Shown here piece by piece: positions 43,574-59,900 of a stretch of 64,000 nucleotides of DNA. Source of the stretch: Rhizophagus clarus (taxonomy: Eukaryota > Glomeromycota > Glomeromycetes > Glomerales > Glomeraceae). Both the position numbers and the translations under genes were made by a program. The stretch's first letter is position 1; every line of letters starts with the position of its first letter. The stretch lies in contig BLAL01000167.1 in the NCBI GenBank assembly GCA_015698045.1, positions 124,001 to 188,000 on the forward strand, written 5' to 3'. The notes beneath the pieces are model-generated. The model had not been told where the DNA came from, ran no database searches, and worked only from the letters and a program-made list of their open reading frames with translations.

Positions 43574-45500
43574 CAACTCTTTTCCACTCTGTGCAGTTCA
43601 CAACGCAACAAAAAATAATTTTTTATTTTTTCAAAAACTGTATACAGTGGAATAAATATGACTTCAGAACTTATAGTCAATGAAACTACAGACTTTAACA
43701 CCGTTTATGAATAAGTTCAACGAACAACAATAATGAATGACTTTTTTGATACCTTTGACATATTATTAGAATAGGGCAACTTTGGTTGAGCACTAAAACA
43801 CTTTTCACTATTTGCTAAGGACATAAGCAAGAAGGTGTACTAGCGTTACCTGAGACACTTTGTTCCTGATATAATCAAAGAACGACTTAATAAGATAGCG
43901 AACAAATGAAAATATAGTAAAAATCTCCTTTATATTCTTTACAGGGCCACTTTTCTCATATACAAAGATGTTTTCAAGACTGCCGCAGCTTTATATAAGG
44001 ATAGCAAATTACTCAAAAATATACTGGATGACTTATATGATCTTTACTGGCTATCAGATAAATCTATGGATATGAAAATATCTATAAATAAAGAGCATTA
44101 ATTACAATCCAGTGCTACATCAACAAGTACCAATCAGAATGAGGATGGAATATCATGAAAGCAAGATAAACAAAAGGCTAAGGTTGTGAAACAAGTTATC
44201 CCTGACATATCCATACCAATTCCTGAACCTGCTGTAATACCTCAGCTACAAGTTGGACCTCAGTCTGCCTCCAGTTTCTCCTTAAAACTTACGGCCAAAC
44301 CCTTTGTATCCAGGACTATAAGCAAGAAAACTAAAGAACAATCCAAGGTTATAGATGATGATGCTGCATAAATTATAACAGGCTATCACCCTAACCTAAG
44401 TTTAGGTCAATATGTTTACGATATCCTCATTTATGATGTTCCTACCAAGTGGAAGAATATTATAATACTAGATTATCTAAAGACTTAGGGTAATGTAATT
44501 TCAGTAACAGTTAAGAAGCAGAAGAAATACAAAACTGTTCAGTGTAAGTTAAAGATTATGCATGTTTTCAGTACTTAGGAATGAAATCACCTTTGAATAG
44601 CTTCACTTGGACCAGTAGTAGTCTGATGGTTTCTTGCTTCCTGGTCTCTTAAAGAACGCAAAAAAAGAGAAAGATTTCAGGCTGTTATTGAAGGTCCTCC
44701 TGACTCTTTAATAGTTAACGCTTTAGCAGTTAAGGAATATCTAACAAATTTTATTATCCCCTTACACATTAAAGCTTTTAAAAAAGTTAAGAATCCAGAT
44801 GGTATGTGCAAGATGATTACTTACTTTGCAAGTTGGGAGGATTTACAAAATATTATTAGTAAGGAATCATTTTGAAATGGAACAAAACTCAGTTAGTATC
44901 ACCATACCATGCCATCTTTTATTACGTGCAAGAAGAGTAGTCAGCGGTCTAGTTCCAATAGACAAGATAAATCTAACAAGTTGAATAAGGATCTACCTTC
45001 CAAACATATCAAAGTTAGTTTAGGGTCCAAGACAGGTATTCCTGCAACTGGATCTAATCATGTTCCCATAAGGAGTCTATTGAAGGATTTATCTTAATCT
45101 TCATCTAGTGATAAAAATGGAGGAAAGAACAAGAAAAGTCAGAAGATGAAAGATAAGAGTACAGGCACTTCCTCCCAAAGAAGCTATTAAAATAACAATT
45201 GCATGCTGAGATTGTAGAATTGAAGACAGTTTCGATGGATTTTATTTGAAAACAGTCCTAGGAATAGTAATAATTAGTAGGATTTTTATTTTGTTTTCCT
45301 AGATGAGATAGAATTTTTCCCTTTTTTTTCCATTTTCTCTTTATTCTTTTACATGTTTTTAGTTATAATTTTTCAGGTGGTTGATAAGACTGACCCTTGG
45401 GTTGGAAGCATTCTTTCAATATTTTGTACTGTGTGCATAACACCTTACTTTTATTTAAATAAAGATAATGTGGCTTTAACACCTTTAAACTTTAAAAAAA
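43574..45500 (+). mobile_element. LINE-like retroposon, ORF1-type, with poly(A) and 17-bp TSD
   Basis: AAATATTTAGTTTTTTT occurs at 43555-43571 and again at 45501-45517, right after a short A-run (45494-45500). This is the signature of target-primed reverse transcription. Inside is a decayed ORF1-like reading starting MTSELIVNETTDFNTVYE (43658) with open blocks at 44186-44371 and 44909-45097 and many stops between. A basic Ser/Lys-rich tail (KKSSQRSSSNRQDKSN) is also present. No endonuclease or reverse transcriptase is present, so it was either copied by another LINE's machinery or is an internally deleted LINE. Confidence 0.88.
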
Positions 45501-45517
45501 AAATATTTAGTTTTTTT

Positions 45518-46200
45518 CTGTCTAAATTTTATTTGTTAAAATCAAAAAAAATTTATTGATAATATATTAGATTAAAATGTTAAATGTCTATTAAAAACCT
45601 AAGCAATGATAATAGTATATAACAGTATGATTTGTTAATTGTGTGTATATAAAATATATACATTTTAGTTATAAGATTAAATAAAAAGTAATAAAAATAA
45701 CTAAACAATTTAAATGATAATTATGTATTATTAACTTGAAACAACCCTGTCTGTAATTTTTGCCCTTGCACAAATGTTCCAACAAAAAGATTTATTAAAA
45801 AAAACCAAAGGTTACAAATATTAAGAGAGCGCAATAAAAAAGTAGTAAACTAAAACAAACAACAAAAAAAGCAAACTATCCAGATCCCATCCTTTTCTTC
45901 TGCTTTCTTAATATATGCACGTGCAAAAATAATAAAAAAAAAGATAAAATAATAAAATATAGGCAAATAAAATAAAAAAACCGATATGTAGGGAAGAAGG
46001 GATATTGTCTGGATATTTATGCATACATTAACCGTCGATTGTCACTCGTTTATACTTTTTAAGGATTATTTAATTTCTTCTCTCCATTATCAACCTAATA
46101 ATGTGTGTAAAGGTATAAATAGCAATTGATTAAAGAATTTGAGGCTTATCTTTTTTTGTTATATATATGACGCATTTACATACATGATATTAAAAACTTC
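45518..46200 (-). other. PAB1 downstream region, probably 3' UTR and spacer
   Basis: No gene seen. The part next to the PAB1 stop (about 45720-46200, minus strand) includes a T-rich and GA-rich mixture and would hold the 3' UTR. The rest is AT-rich spacer, marking the border between the transposon block and the gene island. Confidence 0.5.
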
Positions 46201-49318
<3,118 letters not shown>

Positions 49319-49936
49319 ATGTCTTCGAATCCTTTAGAAAATAATATTCAGTTGCTCAGAACTTCATTAAATGTTTATAAAGCATTATTCTAGTAAATCA
49401 TGTCTTTTGGTTTCTCAATACGCATTATTTAAGCTTTTTTTTTCTTTTGTTAGGCAATTTATGGTCGTACGAGCAATATAATCGAACGTAGGGCTACTCA
49501 AGCCCATCTAAGGTACCTTTTTATGGTTTCAAACGATGTAAAAAATATTTTTGACAACTCTTTTTATAGCCAGCGCCAAGCGAGTTACGAACCCTCCAAA
49601 GAAGATTTAGACGCTTTAGAGTCATTAAAAACTCAATTTCATATAGTGTGTGATGAAATTTATCTTAGTTTGGTAAGTAACACTTAATTTTTATTTAAAG
49701 ACTTTGATTTGGTGAATATGTTGTGTAATCTTATTTATTTTGCTCAGCAAAATACCAAAAAAGTTCTTCTACAAGAGTATCACGAAAAATTCGAAGAATT
49801 AATACGTGAGAATAAACATCACGAAGAAGTTATTGCAGAAAAGATGCAAATTCAAAATGAAAAAATTGCTTTATTAAGAAAAGCTTTAGAATTGGATAAA
49901 TTTCCGGATCAAAATGATAAAATGGATGAATCTTGA
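49319..49936 (+). CDS. Small coiled-coil protein, possibly a Mediator subunit
   Basis: A four-exon model reads 134 residues: 49319-49372, 49454-49512, 49570-49672, 49748-49936. The first donor is uncertain, because the stronger-looking GTAAAT at 49384 would create a stop, so GTTTAT was used. The sequence starts MSSNPLENNIQLL, has a basic ERRATQAHL segment, then LESLKTQFHIVCDEIYLSL and a long charged helix (VLLQEYHEKFEELIRENKHH). The CDEIYLSL region recalls the Med29/Med2-type Mediator tail fold, but this is a weak impression. No domain is certain. It converges on MIC60, whose stop is about 100 bp away. Confidence 0.6.
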
Positions 49937-50038
49937 TATTAATATGTTTTTATTGGAAAACGATAGGAATTTGTTACATTAAACAATTCTAGTTTTTGGG
50001 ATTCTTTTCAAAATTGGCAATAAATATTATTTTTTTTT

Positions 50039-51975
50039 TTATACTATTGAGAGACTTGATAATGTAGCCTGTGTCTCAATAACCTAAAGGAAAAAAAAAG
50101 AGATTACCATAATATATAAAAATATTTGATTGAGAATGTAATAATTATATATTAATATAAACCTCGATCGCCTGCTTGATTTCCAAATGATTTTTAGCAG
50201 CTTTGATCCAATCTTCCGCCAGTTTCTTTGGCCATCCTCTAAGCTGATTTAATTCTCGCGTCGCAGTATCTAAATCATTTTCATTAAGGTAATATTGAAC
50301 TCTGGAAATAGGGTTGTGAGAGTTACGTTACAAAAGTTACAATACACGTAAATTACGTTGTAAGTTACGTAAATTACATATGTAAGTTACAGTAAGATAC
50401 ATTGTAAGTTACAGTCAAAATTTTTAAGATACCGTGATTTTACAACCCTACCTGGAAAGAATGGATTCAATATCATTTCCTTTTACAAGTCCATGTTTAC
50501 GGAATAAGATCTTTGAAAAGATAACAGATAAAAGGTGAGCGAATACGCCGCCGTCTTCAGGTACTAGGGACGCGCGTCGAACTTTCTCTCTCACAATTGC
50601 AAATCGAGCTGATAAATCTGATACTGAATCTACTCCATTATTTGCAACGTTATCATCAATGGTAGACAATACGGTTGTTACAATTTCATCAGTTGAAGAC
50701 AAGTGTTTCATAGCAGTAATTTGATTAGCAAAAGGAGTTCGATTTGGTTGTTCAACAGCGTCTTGTAATGATCTTAATGCACACCATAGTCTGTGAGCTT
50801 TAAGACTATTATCCAAACGTTCAGCGTTATCTACGCTTATACGTTCAAGTATCTTAAGTTTATGATTAATGTTGTCTAGCCTTGATAGACGTCCACTACG
50901 TTCTTGCTCAACCATAGCTTTAACGTCTCGAATCCATCTTCGTTGCATTTCGGTGGCTTGTCGAAAAAGTGCGGTTTTCAATTCTTCGTTGTGTTTTGCT
51001 GATTCACGAGCGAGTTCACTTTTAAGCTGTTCATAATGTTGTTCGTAAAGATGACGTTTTTCATCTTCAAATTGTTGTTTTAGTTCATATTCTTTCGAAG
51101 CGTATCGTTGATTATATTTTTCAAGTTGTTCGTCTATAGTAGATTGAATTCTTGCCTGATTTTCAATCTTAAGGAGATCGATATGGACTTCAAGTTCTTT
51201 TATTTCTTCTTGTGCCCGTTTAATAAGATCATCTTTATCTTTAACATCATAATTACTAAGAATATTAACAAGTTCATTTATAGTATTAGCAAGTTTAAGA
51301 AGAATCGGATTTTCAATTGATTCTGCTTTTCTGTTAACAATTTTTTGGTCTTGATTCAATATGATGTCTTTTGTGGATTCTTTTGTTCCAGGTTCCACTG
51401 TTGGTGTAGGCTTGAGAATTCGGATCATCTTATCGACAGCTTCTTTTCCCTTTTTTTCAAGTCTATCAAAAATTCCTTGTTTTTGAAGATTTTCAACATA
51501 TTCAACAGATTTTTCGGCCCCATAAACATATTCAATAAAAACTTCCCGAAATTCTTCATCTTTAAGAGAATAATATACTGAACCACCGTAAGCTATACCA
51601 CCCAAAAGTGTTACTCCTAAAATAAATTTACCGAGTCCAAATCCTTTTTTCCTTGGAGAATCTTCTTTAGCGATTTTACTAATTTCGTGTTCTTTTCTAA
51701 TAGCTTCAGTAGGGGTAATAGTAGCTTCCTTAGTAACAGTTTTGGAAGTATCTGTAGTTGCCTTCGAAGTTGCTTCGGTACTAAAAATTCTCTGAAGTTG
51801 GTTACAGAGCATTTAAAACATTATCACAATTTTTTTTTTCAAGACTACGAAAATAAATAATAAATAAAGTGTAAAATGGAACCTTTCTAGTTTGTGAGAA
51901 TTGTTTTCTCATAATATACGAAAAAAACAAATTTGTAGGCCTTACACGGGCAGTTTGCCGTATAACTCCTAACAT
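50039..51975 (-). CDS. MIC60: MICOS complex subunit Mic60 (mitofilin)
   Basis: Inner-membrane organiser that forms crista junctions. Four exons: 51975-51883, 51791-50452, 50301-50163, 50083-50039, in frame to 538 residues. The N-terminus (MLGVIRQTARVRPTNLFF, QFSQTRK) is Arg-rich and lacks acidic residues, as expected of a mitochondrial presequence. A single transmembrane helix follows (FILGVTLLGGIAYGGSVYY, about residue 90), then a long coiled coil (about 200-350) and the conserved C-terminal mitofilin signature (LSRVQYYLNENDLDTATREL, GWPKKLAEDWIKAAKNHLE). The first donor (AAG|GTTCCA) is weak. If it is unused, translation could begin at 51812, losing the presequence. Divergent from TAF6 with about 220 bp shared promoter. 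Confidence 0.93.
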
Positions 51976-52199
51976 GCTTAGAAACGGTATATAAGTATAT
52001 TTTAACTTGATTAAATATAGGTACATAGCGTTTCGAGAAAGTTTTTTTTACGTTTGAACGTTTGATTATTTCCAGTGTAACGGTTCTCGAAAAATCTGTG
52101 ACAGAAAATCATTCAATTATTTTCTTAACGTAACTGCAAAACGTTTACTTAGTACAGGCTCTCGCGGTTCAACTCAAAAAAAGTGACTCGCAAATCGCA
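51976..52199. promoter_or_regulatory. Shared divergent promoter of MIC60 and TAF6
   Basis: Only 224 bp separate the two start codons, so both transcripts must start within it. CGTTTGAACGTTTG and ACGGTTCTCG blocks are present. No TATA box is clear. Confidence 0.5.
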
Positions 52200-54129
52200 A
52201 TGAATGGAATATTTCCCAAGGATACAATTAAGGTAACTTTTTTTTTTTATTTTTTGTTGTTGAATAAAAACTGATTGTAAAAAAAAATAGATCACAGCTG
52301 AAACTGTTGGGGTTACAAACTTAAAAGACAAAGTGGCTGCTGCGCTGGCTAATGATGTGGAATATAGAGTCCACGAAATAATACAGGTGGTTCGCGTTTT
52401 CCAAATCGCCAAGTGCTCCGCAAAAAATTATAAACTCAAACTGTTACGGAACTATGCTTCGAACAGGAAGCGAACAAATTCATGCGTCATTCAAAACGCA
52501 CCAGACTTACGGGAGAAGATATTAACAATGCTTTACGTGTTCGTAACGTAGATGTATGTTATGTATATATATATTTTTTCTTAATTCTAATTGAATCAAT
52601 TACTTATAATACAACATCATCATTCGCTATATAGCCATTATACGGTTTTAGTTTGAATGACAATTCAAAATTCCAACGTATTACGAATAATCAACACGAT
52701 CTTTTTTATGTTGAAGATGACGAATGGGAATTTGAAAGTGTTATTAGTTCGGCAATGCCTAGAGTTCCTACTGATGTTTCTTTTAGTGGTTAGTATTTTT
52801 TCGCTCAAACAATGAGAAAATACATATATTTAACGCTTGTTTGTTATTATTATTTTAAAGCTCATTGGCTTGCGGTAGAAGGTGTACAACCAGCAATACC
52901 TCACAATCCGACTCCGCCTCCACCACTTGAAGAAGGTAATAAAATTCAAGTGATTAGATTAATTGATAGCTACTTTAATTCTTAATTGTTCTTTATTAAA
53001 GAATCCAAAATGGAAACACGCAAAAAATACGCACCTAAAAATGACGATTTACAAGTTAAAGCTGGATTACCTGTTACAAACAATGTTGAAATTAAACCTT
53101 TGGTACAACATGTTTTATCCATGGAACATCAAATTTTTTACGAAAAAGTTACTAAAGCTATGAAAAGTGAGGAGTCTAGAGACTCCAAAACAAAAGTTGC
53201 TGTTCTTAATAATCTTGAACACGATACTGGATTGGCTCAACTTCTCCCATATTTTATACAATTTATTTGTGAACAAGTAAGTTTCCCTGATTAGATACTT
53301 TAAAATAAAATACTTCGGTTAATAATATATTATGATAGATCGGAATACACGTAAGGAAAAACTTTAATGTTTTAGAGCCAATGTTAAAAATGGCCGAGGC
53401 TTTAATTAACAATAAAAGTCTTTATTTGGAGCCTTATGTGAGTTTATAAAATATTTTCTTGTCGTTTAATTATAACAATCCTTGTACTCATTTATGATGA
53501 CATTATATTATAGCTACATAATTTGATGCCGGCGATATTAACTTGCGTGGTTAGAAGGAAATTAGGACTATCTATGGGAGAGAAACACTGGTCTTTACGT
53601 GAGTTAGCTGCACGTATCCTTGCCAAAATATGTGATCGTTATGGTGGAAGTTACAATACTCTTCAACCTCGAATTACAAGAAATTTAATGAGCTGTTTTA
53701 TGGACACTAGTAAATCTTTATACACTCATTATGGATGTATAGTTGCTATGGGTGCTTTAGGCCGTGAAGTGATTAGGACCATATTAGTTCCAAATTTGAA
53801 AACTTATGGTGATTTGCTTTCAACTTATGCGAATGATCTTGATCCAATAAAACGTGAAGCAGCTGCTAGATGTTATAATACTATTGTGGTATGTAAAATA
53901 CATATATTTTGCAATACATATGATAATATTTTAATCCTTTGTTTTATTATAGGACATGTTAGCAAAGTTGAAAGAAACTGTAGATCCCTTGATTGATATT
54001 GAATTACAAAAGACTCCGATTGATGATTTACGTGAAAAATTAGAAGATAGCATAGGCAAATATTTTGCGGACGGTGTATTAAGACAGATTGGTGACGAAC
54101 ATGTCATTATGGCAATAATTAATTCTTAG
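52200..54129 (+). CDS. TAF6: Transcription initiation factor TFIID subunit 6
   Basis: Histone-fold subunit of TFIID (and SAGA in fungi), partner of TAF9. Nine exons: 52200-52232, 52291-52386, 52467-52553, 52635-52788, 52861-52935, 53002-53276, 53339-53437, 53514-53888, 53953-54129, in frame to 456 residues. N-terminal histone fold (GVTNLKDKVAAALANDVEYR, HSKRTRLTGEDINNALRVRN, residues about 5-72), then the conserved PLYGFS start of the linker, PRVPTDVSFSAHWLAVEGVQ, and the TAF6 C-terminal HEAT domain (LPYFIQFICEQ, WSLRELAARILAKICDRYG, THYGCIVAMGALGREVIRT). Length agrees with fungal Taf6. Converges with the TBL1-like gene. Confidence 0.97.
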
Positions 54130-54389
54130 ATATTCAAAACTCGGAATTATATTTAACAATCAACAGTAATATTATATGTCAACACTATAACACACATATA
54201 ATAATAAATTTTTTTGGAAATATCATATTATATATATGTATGAAATTTCAAATTATTTATTATTATTATTATTATTATTATTTTTTTTTTTTTAAAAAAA
54301 AAAAAAACTCAAATCGACTAAATGTATTGCGATTTATTTCGTATCCATTACGATCACCTACAAGTATAAAATACGAATAAACGCATGAT
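54130..54389. other. Convergent 3' region of TAF6 and TBL1-like gene
   Basis: Contains a (TTA)n microsatellite followed by T and A runs (54250-54306). No gene. Both transcripts end here. Confidence 0.7.
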
Positions 54390-56806
54390 TTAAACAACTT
54401 GCAGTTTATAATTAATTCTACTTACGTTTCCATTTGCCAAAGTAAATGCAATTTTAGTGCCTAATGCATCCCAATGAAGATGATATATTGGTGAATCTGA
54501 TTTGTAAGAAATTTTAGGTTCATAACTCTTTGAAATCACGTAAGAAAAGAATTTTTTTTTGTTTTCATTACTTTACCGTTAAAGGAAAAAGAAAAGAAAA
54601 TTGAATTTTATGTAAATATGTTTTTACCTTAGAATCGATAATTAATAATTTTTGATCATATGATCCTAATGCAAGAAGTGCTCCATTCGGACTAAATTCT
54701 AGTGAAGATATAATAGCTTGATTGTCATTAAATTCTTTAAGTTTTTTACCATTCTCTGCATCCCATATTGTCACTTTATGATCTTGTGTAGCGCTTAATG
54801 AAAATAAATTATCAATAATCTTAAATAGCAGTATTTTTATTCAGTAATTGTAATAATAACATATTTATTATACTTACGTAGCGAGAATATAACCTGTTTC
54901 TTTCTTTTTGCTAGTTGACTTCATTGCTTGAGACCATGTTAAAGCATGTACGGCACTTTCATGATTGAGTGAATGCACAGCCTTTTTGTTTTCCTTCCAA
55001 ATCTTTTGAATATATAAATTATATAAGTGTATGTTGATTAAAAAAAATTAACGATAGAATACCTTAACCGTATAATCTGAGGATCCACTTGCTAGATAAG
55101 TCTTACTGCTATCATAGGCCAAACATTTGACTGGCCCTTCGTGACCAGTTAACGTTTTAATTGGATTTTCTTGTTTAATGGTGTAAAATAAGATATTATT
55201 TTTTGTACTTGCAGCAAATGAGTCATCACTAGCCCATGCGACATCATATACAGCTATAAAATTGAATAATTTAGACTATGATTAAATTTTAATAGCACAA
55301 AGAAGAATAATAAATAAATATTAACTTTCATGTTTATACTGCCCAACAGTATTTCCACGCTTATCAGTACAAATACTAAATCCATCTTGAGTAACTGTAA
55401 GAAGGTGTTCACCTTTTGGGCTCCATTTGATCGTTAGCACGGAATTTACTTGGGAGTTGCTACGTAAAGCTCCTATATTTTAATATATTATTTACTATTA
55501 TTAATTATGCATTCAAACTTTTCGTTTACCCGTACATACCTTTAGAATTATAAATGCAAGATAATCCATCCGCATACGCAATAGCTATTGTATTGGCCTC
55601 GATTGGCTAATAGAGATATTAACGCATTAATAATTATAATTTAATGAGCTGAATAATCAAACGAATACCTTTATCTACTCACGTTCCAATCTAGCCAGCA
55701 TACATCTGAAGGGTTATTTTTAATAAGGCGTTTAATAATGGTGGGTTGTGTGTGATCTTTTTGCCAATTTGTAATATTCCAGATTCGCGAAGTACCGTCT
55801 AAACTACTAAGTAATTGAGAAGAAAAAATAAAATTAAATCATCAAAAGTCACTATTCGTTCTTCTCTTCAGAACATTTACCATGTTGCTAAAATGTTAGT
55901 ATCTTTTGGATTCCATGCGCATAAAAACACATCTCTACTGTGACCTTTCAATTCTATAATGTTGTTAGATGTACTTGGGCTCGGCTGGCTATTTACTAAA
56001 ATATATATAAATATGTGTGTATGAAAATAGACATATGAGGCCGAATTTAAGTAGAATAGGTCTTTACCATTATTACGCGTCAGTTCAACTTCTGTTTCTC
56101 GATCTTTATCTTTAATTCTTTTCCGATCTCTCACACGTTCGTCTTTTTTACGATCCTTTCCTCTGGCACGATCTTTTTCCTTTTTTTGTTCTCTTTCCTT
56201 ATTGCTACGCTGTTCTTCATCATTATGTTTAATTTCTTCCTCTTCAGTTGAAGATTCATATTTTCGTTTTTTATCATTATTATTTTGATTTAAATTGTTA
56301 TCATTATTTTCGTTGATTTGATTTGTTTCATTACTATCATTTATCTCATTTGTAGTATTCTGAACTGTAGTAGTTAAAGATGATGTATTTGTTATGCAAC
56401 GATGTTTATGTATTAAATGTATAGGTGCACTACATTTAATCGTAGATTCATCCTGATAATAAAGTTTTGTTAACTTAGATCCATATTCAAAATCATGTGA
56501 TAAAAATATGTAATTACCGGTAGTGCGTGCAATTCCATGTCCATATAAAAAAGACCTTTATATATGATCTTTACAAGCAGTCCAGTTTCTACGTCTTTTT
56601 CGGCAATACCCTTTCTGCGGGCTGCTTCTTCAACCTTAGCCTCCATGTTAAAAACTGCAGGCGAGAAATTAAAACCTACAACATAATAGAATAAAGTTCA
56701 TATAAGAAATAGATAGTATAACTCGTAAATGTAATGACGAACCTGACTCATGAAGATATTTATAAATTAAAATATTTATATCATCTGAGGTTACTTGGAC
56801 ATTCAT
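54390..56806 (-). CDS. LisH/WD40 corepressor subunit, TBL1/TBLR1/Sif2 type
   Basis: Subunit of histone-deacetylase corepressor complexes (SMRT/N-CoR in animals, Set3C in yeast). Eleven exons: 56806-56743, 56675-56518, 56452-56068, 55995-55881, 55806-55683, 55606-55540, 55472-55326, 55253-55063, 55002-54878, 54793-54628, 54527-54390, in frame to 559 residues. N-terminal LisH (INILIYKYLHESGFNFS) and the family motif GLLVKIIYKGLFYMDMELH, then a low-complexity Asn/Glu/Lys/Arg-rich linker (about 85-205) richer in DRKK repeats than in animals. At least seven WD repeats follow (LKGHSRDVFLCAWNPKDTNI, LTGHEGPVKCLAYDSSKTYL, ATQDHKVTIWDAENG). It ends ANGNVSRINYKLQVV. Tandem behind APC4, about 140 bp apart. 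Confidence 0.94.
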
Positions 56807-56947
56807 TTTTTGTTGTTAGCAAACCAAATCAAAAAAGTAGGCAAGTTTTATATCATACAATCACGTGAGTATATTTTTTTTTACGGTTGCACCATTTTAA
56901 AAATTGATATGCTATAAACTATGATTTACTTTTGTACAATATTTATT

Positions 56948-59900
56948 TTACGAAAACTGCATCATTTCACTATTATTTTCGTCTTCATCCTCCTGATCAT
57001 TTGTATCAAGTATAATTATTCTTTTCTTATCTTCACTTAAAATACAAGCTAATCCTCTTGCACCATTGGTTATTAATTTCGATGGTTTAAATTGTGTGAT
57101 TTCACGATACTGATGTACAAAAAGAGAGTTAAAATTTTCAAAATTCTTTGATAATTTAATTAAAGAAAATCAGAATCAGCAAATACGTTTAATAAAGAAT
57201 ACAACGAGTTATTAACGGAGCTTTATATACCTTTTGATTCAATATTTGATCAACTACATTGACTCTATTTGATTTTTCTATCACTTGAATGATGTATGGA
57301 CCTACAACTTGTACAAAATTTAATTTTGAATAATTCACTTCGGCTATAGAACTTACCTCATTTTCTATAGTTCCATATAAAAGATAAAATTCGATTAATA
57401 AACTAAAACATCATTATAAATATTTAAGTGTGGAAAATAACCTGTTCCATTAAGCCCAGTAACAATTATATGCATCTTTTCATCATCAAATAATCGCATA
57501 TCCGTAATTCTAAGATATTCATTTTGTCGCTCCTGGTTTTGTAGCTTGATAAAAGCAATTTCGCTTGTTCGTTTGTCAGGTTTTTCAAGTGAATCGGGGG
57601 AATTTTCAGATTTTAAGGATGAACGAAGAACCCACACTAAAAAATGCGCTTAAGATAGTTAATAAGATAAAGGAGAAATAAGACGAGAAAATTTAGCATA
57701 AAGATATAACATTTACAAGATGGTGGCAAATATTGTTTTGTTCCAGATAAGCAGAATGCAACATATACAAATGTTTGATTTTCCTAATAAATTAATTAAA
57801 AAAAAAATCGTGAAAAATAATAATTTAGAGAATTTAGTACAATCAACTATCTTACTTTTGTTATAATTCGCGTGTCCAGCAATAGCAAAAGTGTGCTTTC
57901 TGAACCTTCCAGAAGATTATCAAATATATCCAAAAATTCTTCTGTCTCAACTGAATTAATAACATTATATGCTGTTGAGGTAGACATTTTATTGCATCGC
58001 AATATTAACATGTCAGGTAATGGATTATCTGTTGTTCCTTCAAAATATTCATCTAAAAAATCCATATGTAAAGAACTTTTTATATAAGAAGCAACTTTAC
58101 TAATGTCAATGCGCGGCGGTGCTTCTTGGTTTTGATTATGATCTACTGAATTGATATTATCGAATTCTGTATAATGTAAAATAATTACATTAATTTTATT
58201 ATTAAAAATAGACAAAAAAAGAACATACCATATTGAAGCCACTGTTGAAACTCCATGAATTTTATATACTTTTCATCAACCACATTTAACATATTTTCAA
58301 GGCGGTTGATGAGACATTCAGTATAAACTATAATAGAACGAACATCTAACTCTGATAATCCAAGACCTTTAAATCTTTGTTGCCTTGATTTGCAAAAATA
58401 GTTGAGAATAAAAATGTCAATAAGAAGGAACCAATGATATAAAGACATAAAGACATACCATTTACAATATCCAATTAACGTACTCAATCGTAAAAGTAGT
58501 CTTTCACAGCCCGGCCTGACATAATGGTGTATATATTCCCGAATTTGTTCGAAAGACTTTTGACCCTTACTTTCCCAATCTTTCAGCCCCTAAAGTTGTA
58601 AAAGTTTCAATATCAATATTAATATAATAGTAGACTTTTCTAAATTTAATTACCCTCTTAGTAAGATGCATTTCCAAATATTTATGCAGCAAAGAGCTTG
58701 GTCTTCCAGTGGCTAGAAAATGCACAAACTCTGCAGATAATTTTGAGTTTGCTTTTTATTTAATATATAATAAGTTAGAAACATGAGCTAGTTGCCTTTT
58801 TTTTAATTAATAACAATTTACTTACCATCATTTTCTAATAATACCGATTGAAATTTATCAATATATGTCTTGGCATTTGATTTCATGTTCTCGTATTCAG
58901 CTTTGATCTGTTTAAAACCTTCGAATATGTACTCTGTCAAATATTTAGTAGTAGTGTAAGTTTGAGATAAAGTTCTTATTTCATTTTTACGTGCATGAAG
59001 CAAGCCTGTATTAAGAATGACTTCAACTAATTTATCGCTTGTCGAAGTATTGGATTTCACAACTGGAGAGGTATAACTTGCGCGAACAAACAATATTATA
59101 TAAGAGAGATCAGGTGTAACTGAAGCTTTTATAATTTTTGCACTCTAAATTAAGAATATTAATTTAATAATTTATCTTATCTATTATGTATGCCTGTTAA
59201 GAAAGAAGAACTACAAGCCTGTGACTTTATATGACTAGATATCGAGAGAGGTAGCAACTGATATATGCCATAAACACTAAATGTAATATAAAATAAAATT
59301 TCACTTTTTGTCTTCGTTATAAATTTCTTTTCATAGTAAAATTGAAAGGAACCTCAGATGCAAATTCCCGGATGCATCCCCCGCTATTAATAAATCAATA
59401 AGATTGGAAGGGTCATCTTCAAGTTCGTTCTCATATGATTCATTTATATTTCCCAAAAGATTGCTAAATTTTTTAAAAAAGATCGAATATGAAGCTAAAG
59501 ATTATACCAAAAATGTAAAAAAGTATGCCCACCTTATTGGTTTTGCACGTGGGATTGTGTTAAGTTTAGGTAAATGTCTCTGTACAGGATGTGTGCTGAG
59601 ATAATTAATCTGATAAGCCAAAATAATTAATAAGTTTAAAGCTAAAGAACTTCTTAAATAATAATTCATTTGAGTAAGTTTAATAGAAACCTGTTGTTCG
59701 TTCACGTTTTCATCATCCCTTTCATTCTCCTGAACCCAAATCAGAAAATTTATCGCGGATGATGATGAATTAATGGTTTGTTTCAGACCAGTAGATTGTG
59801 GAAATAATTCATGTATCATTTCCAATTTATCAACGTTGTAGAGTCTAATTGCTCCGCTTGAATAACCCAAAGCAATTACTTTGCCTGATAAAGTATCAAT

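Noticed and set aside
51108-51581. Plus-strand open frames opposite MIC60
   Set aside because: Antisense to the coiled-coil exon of MIC60, with low-complexity Phe/Ile content caused by the complementary Lys/Glu codons.
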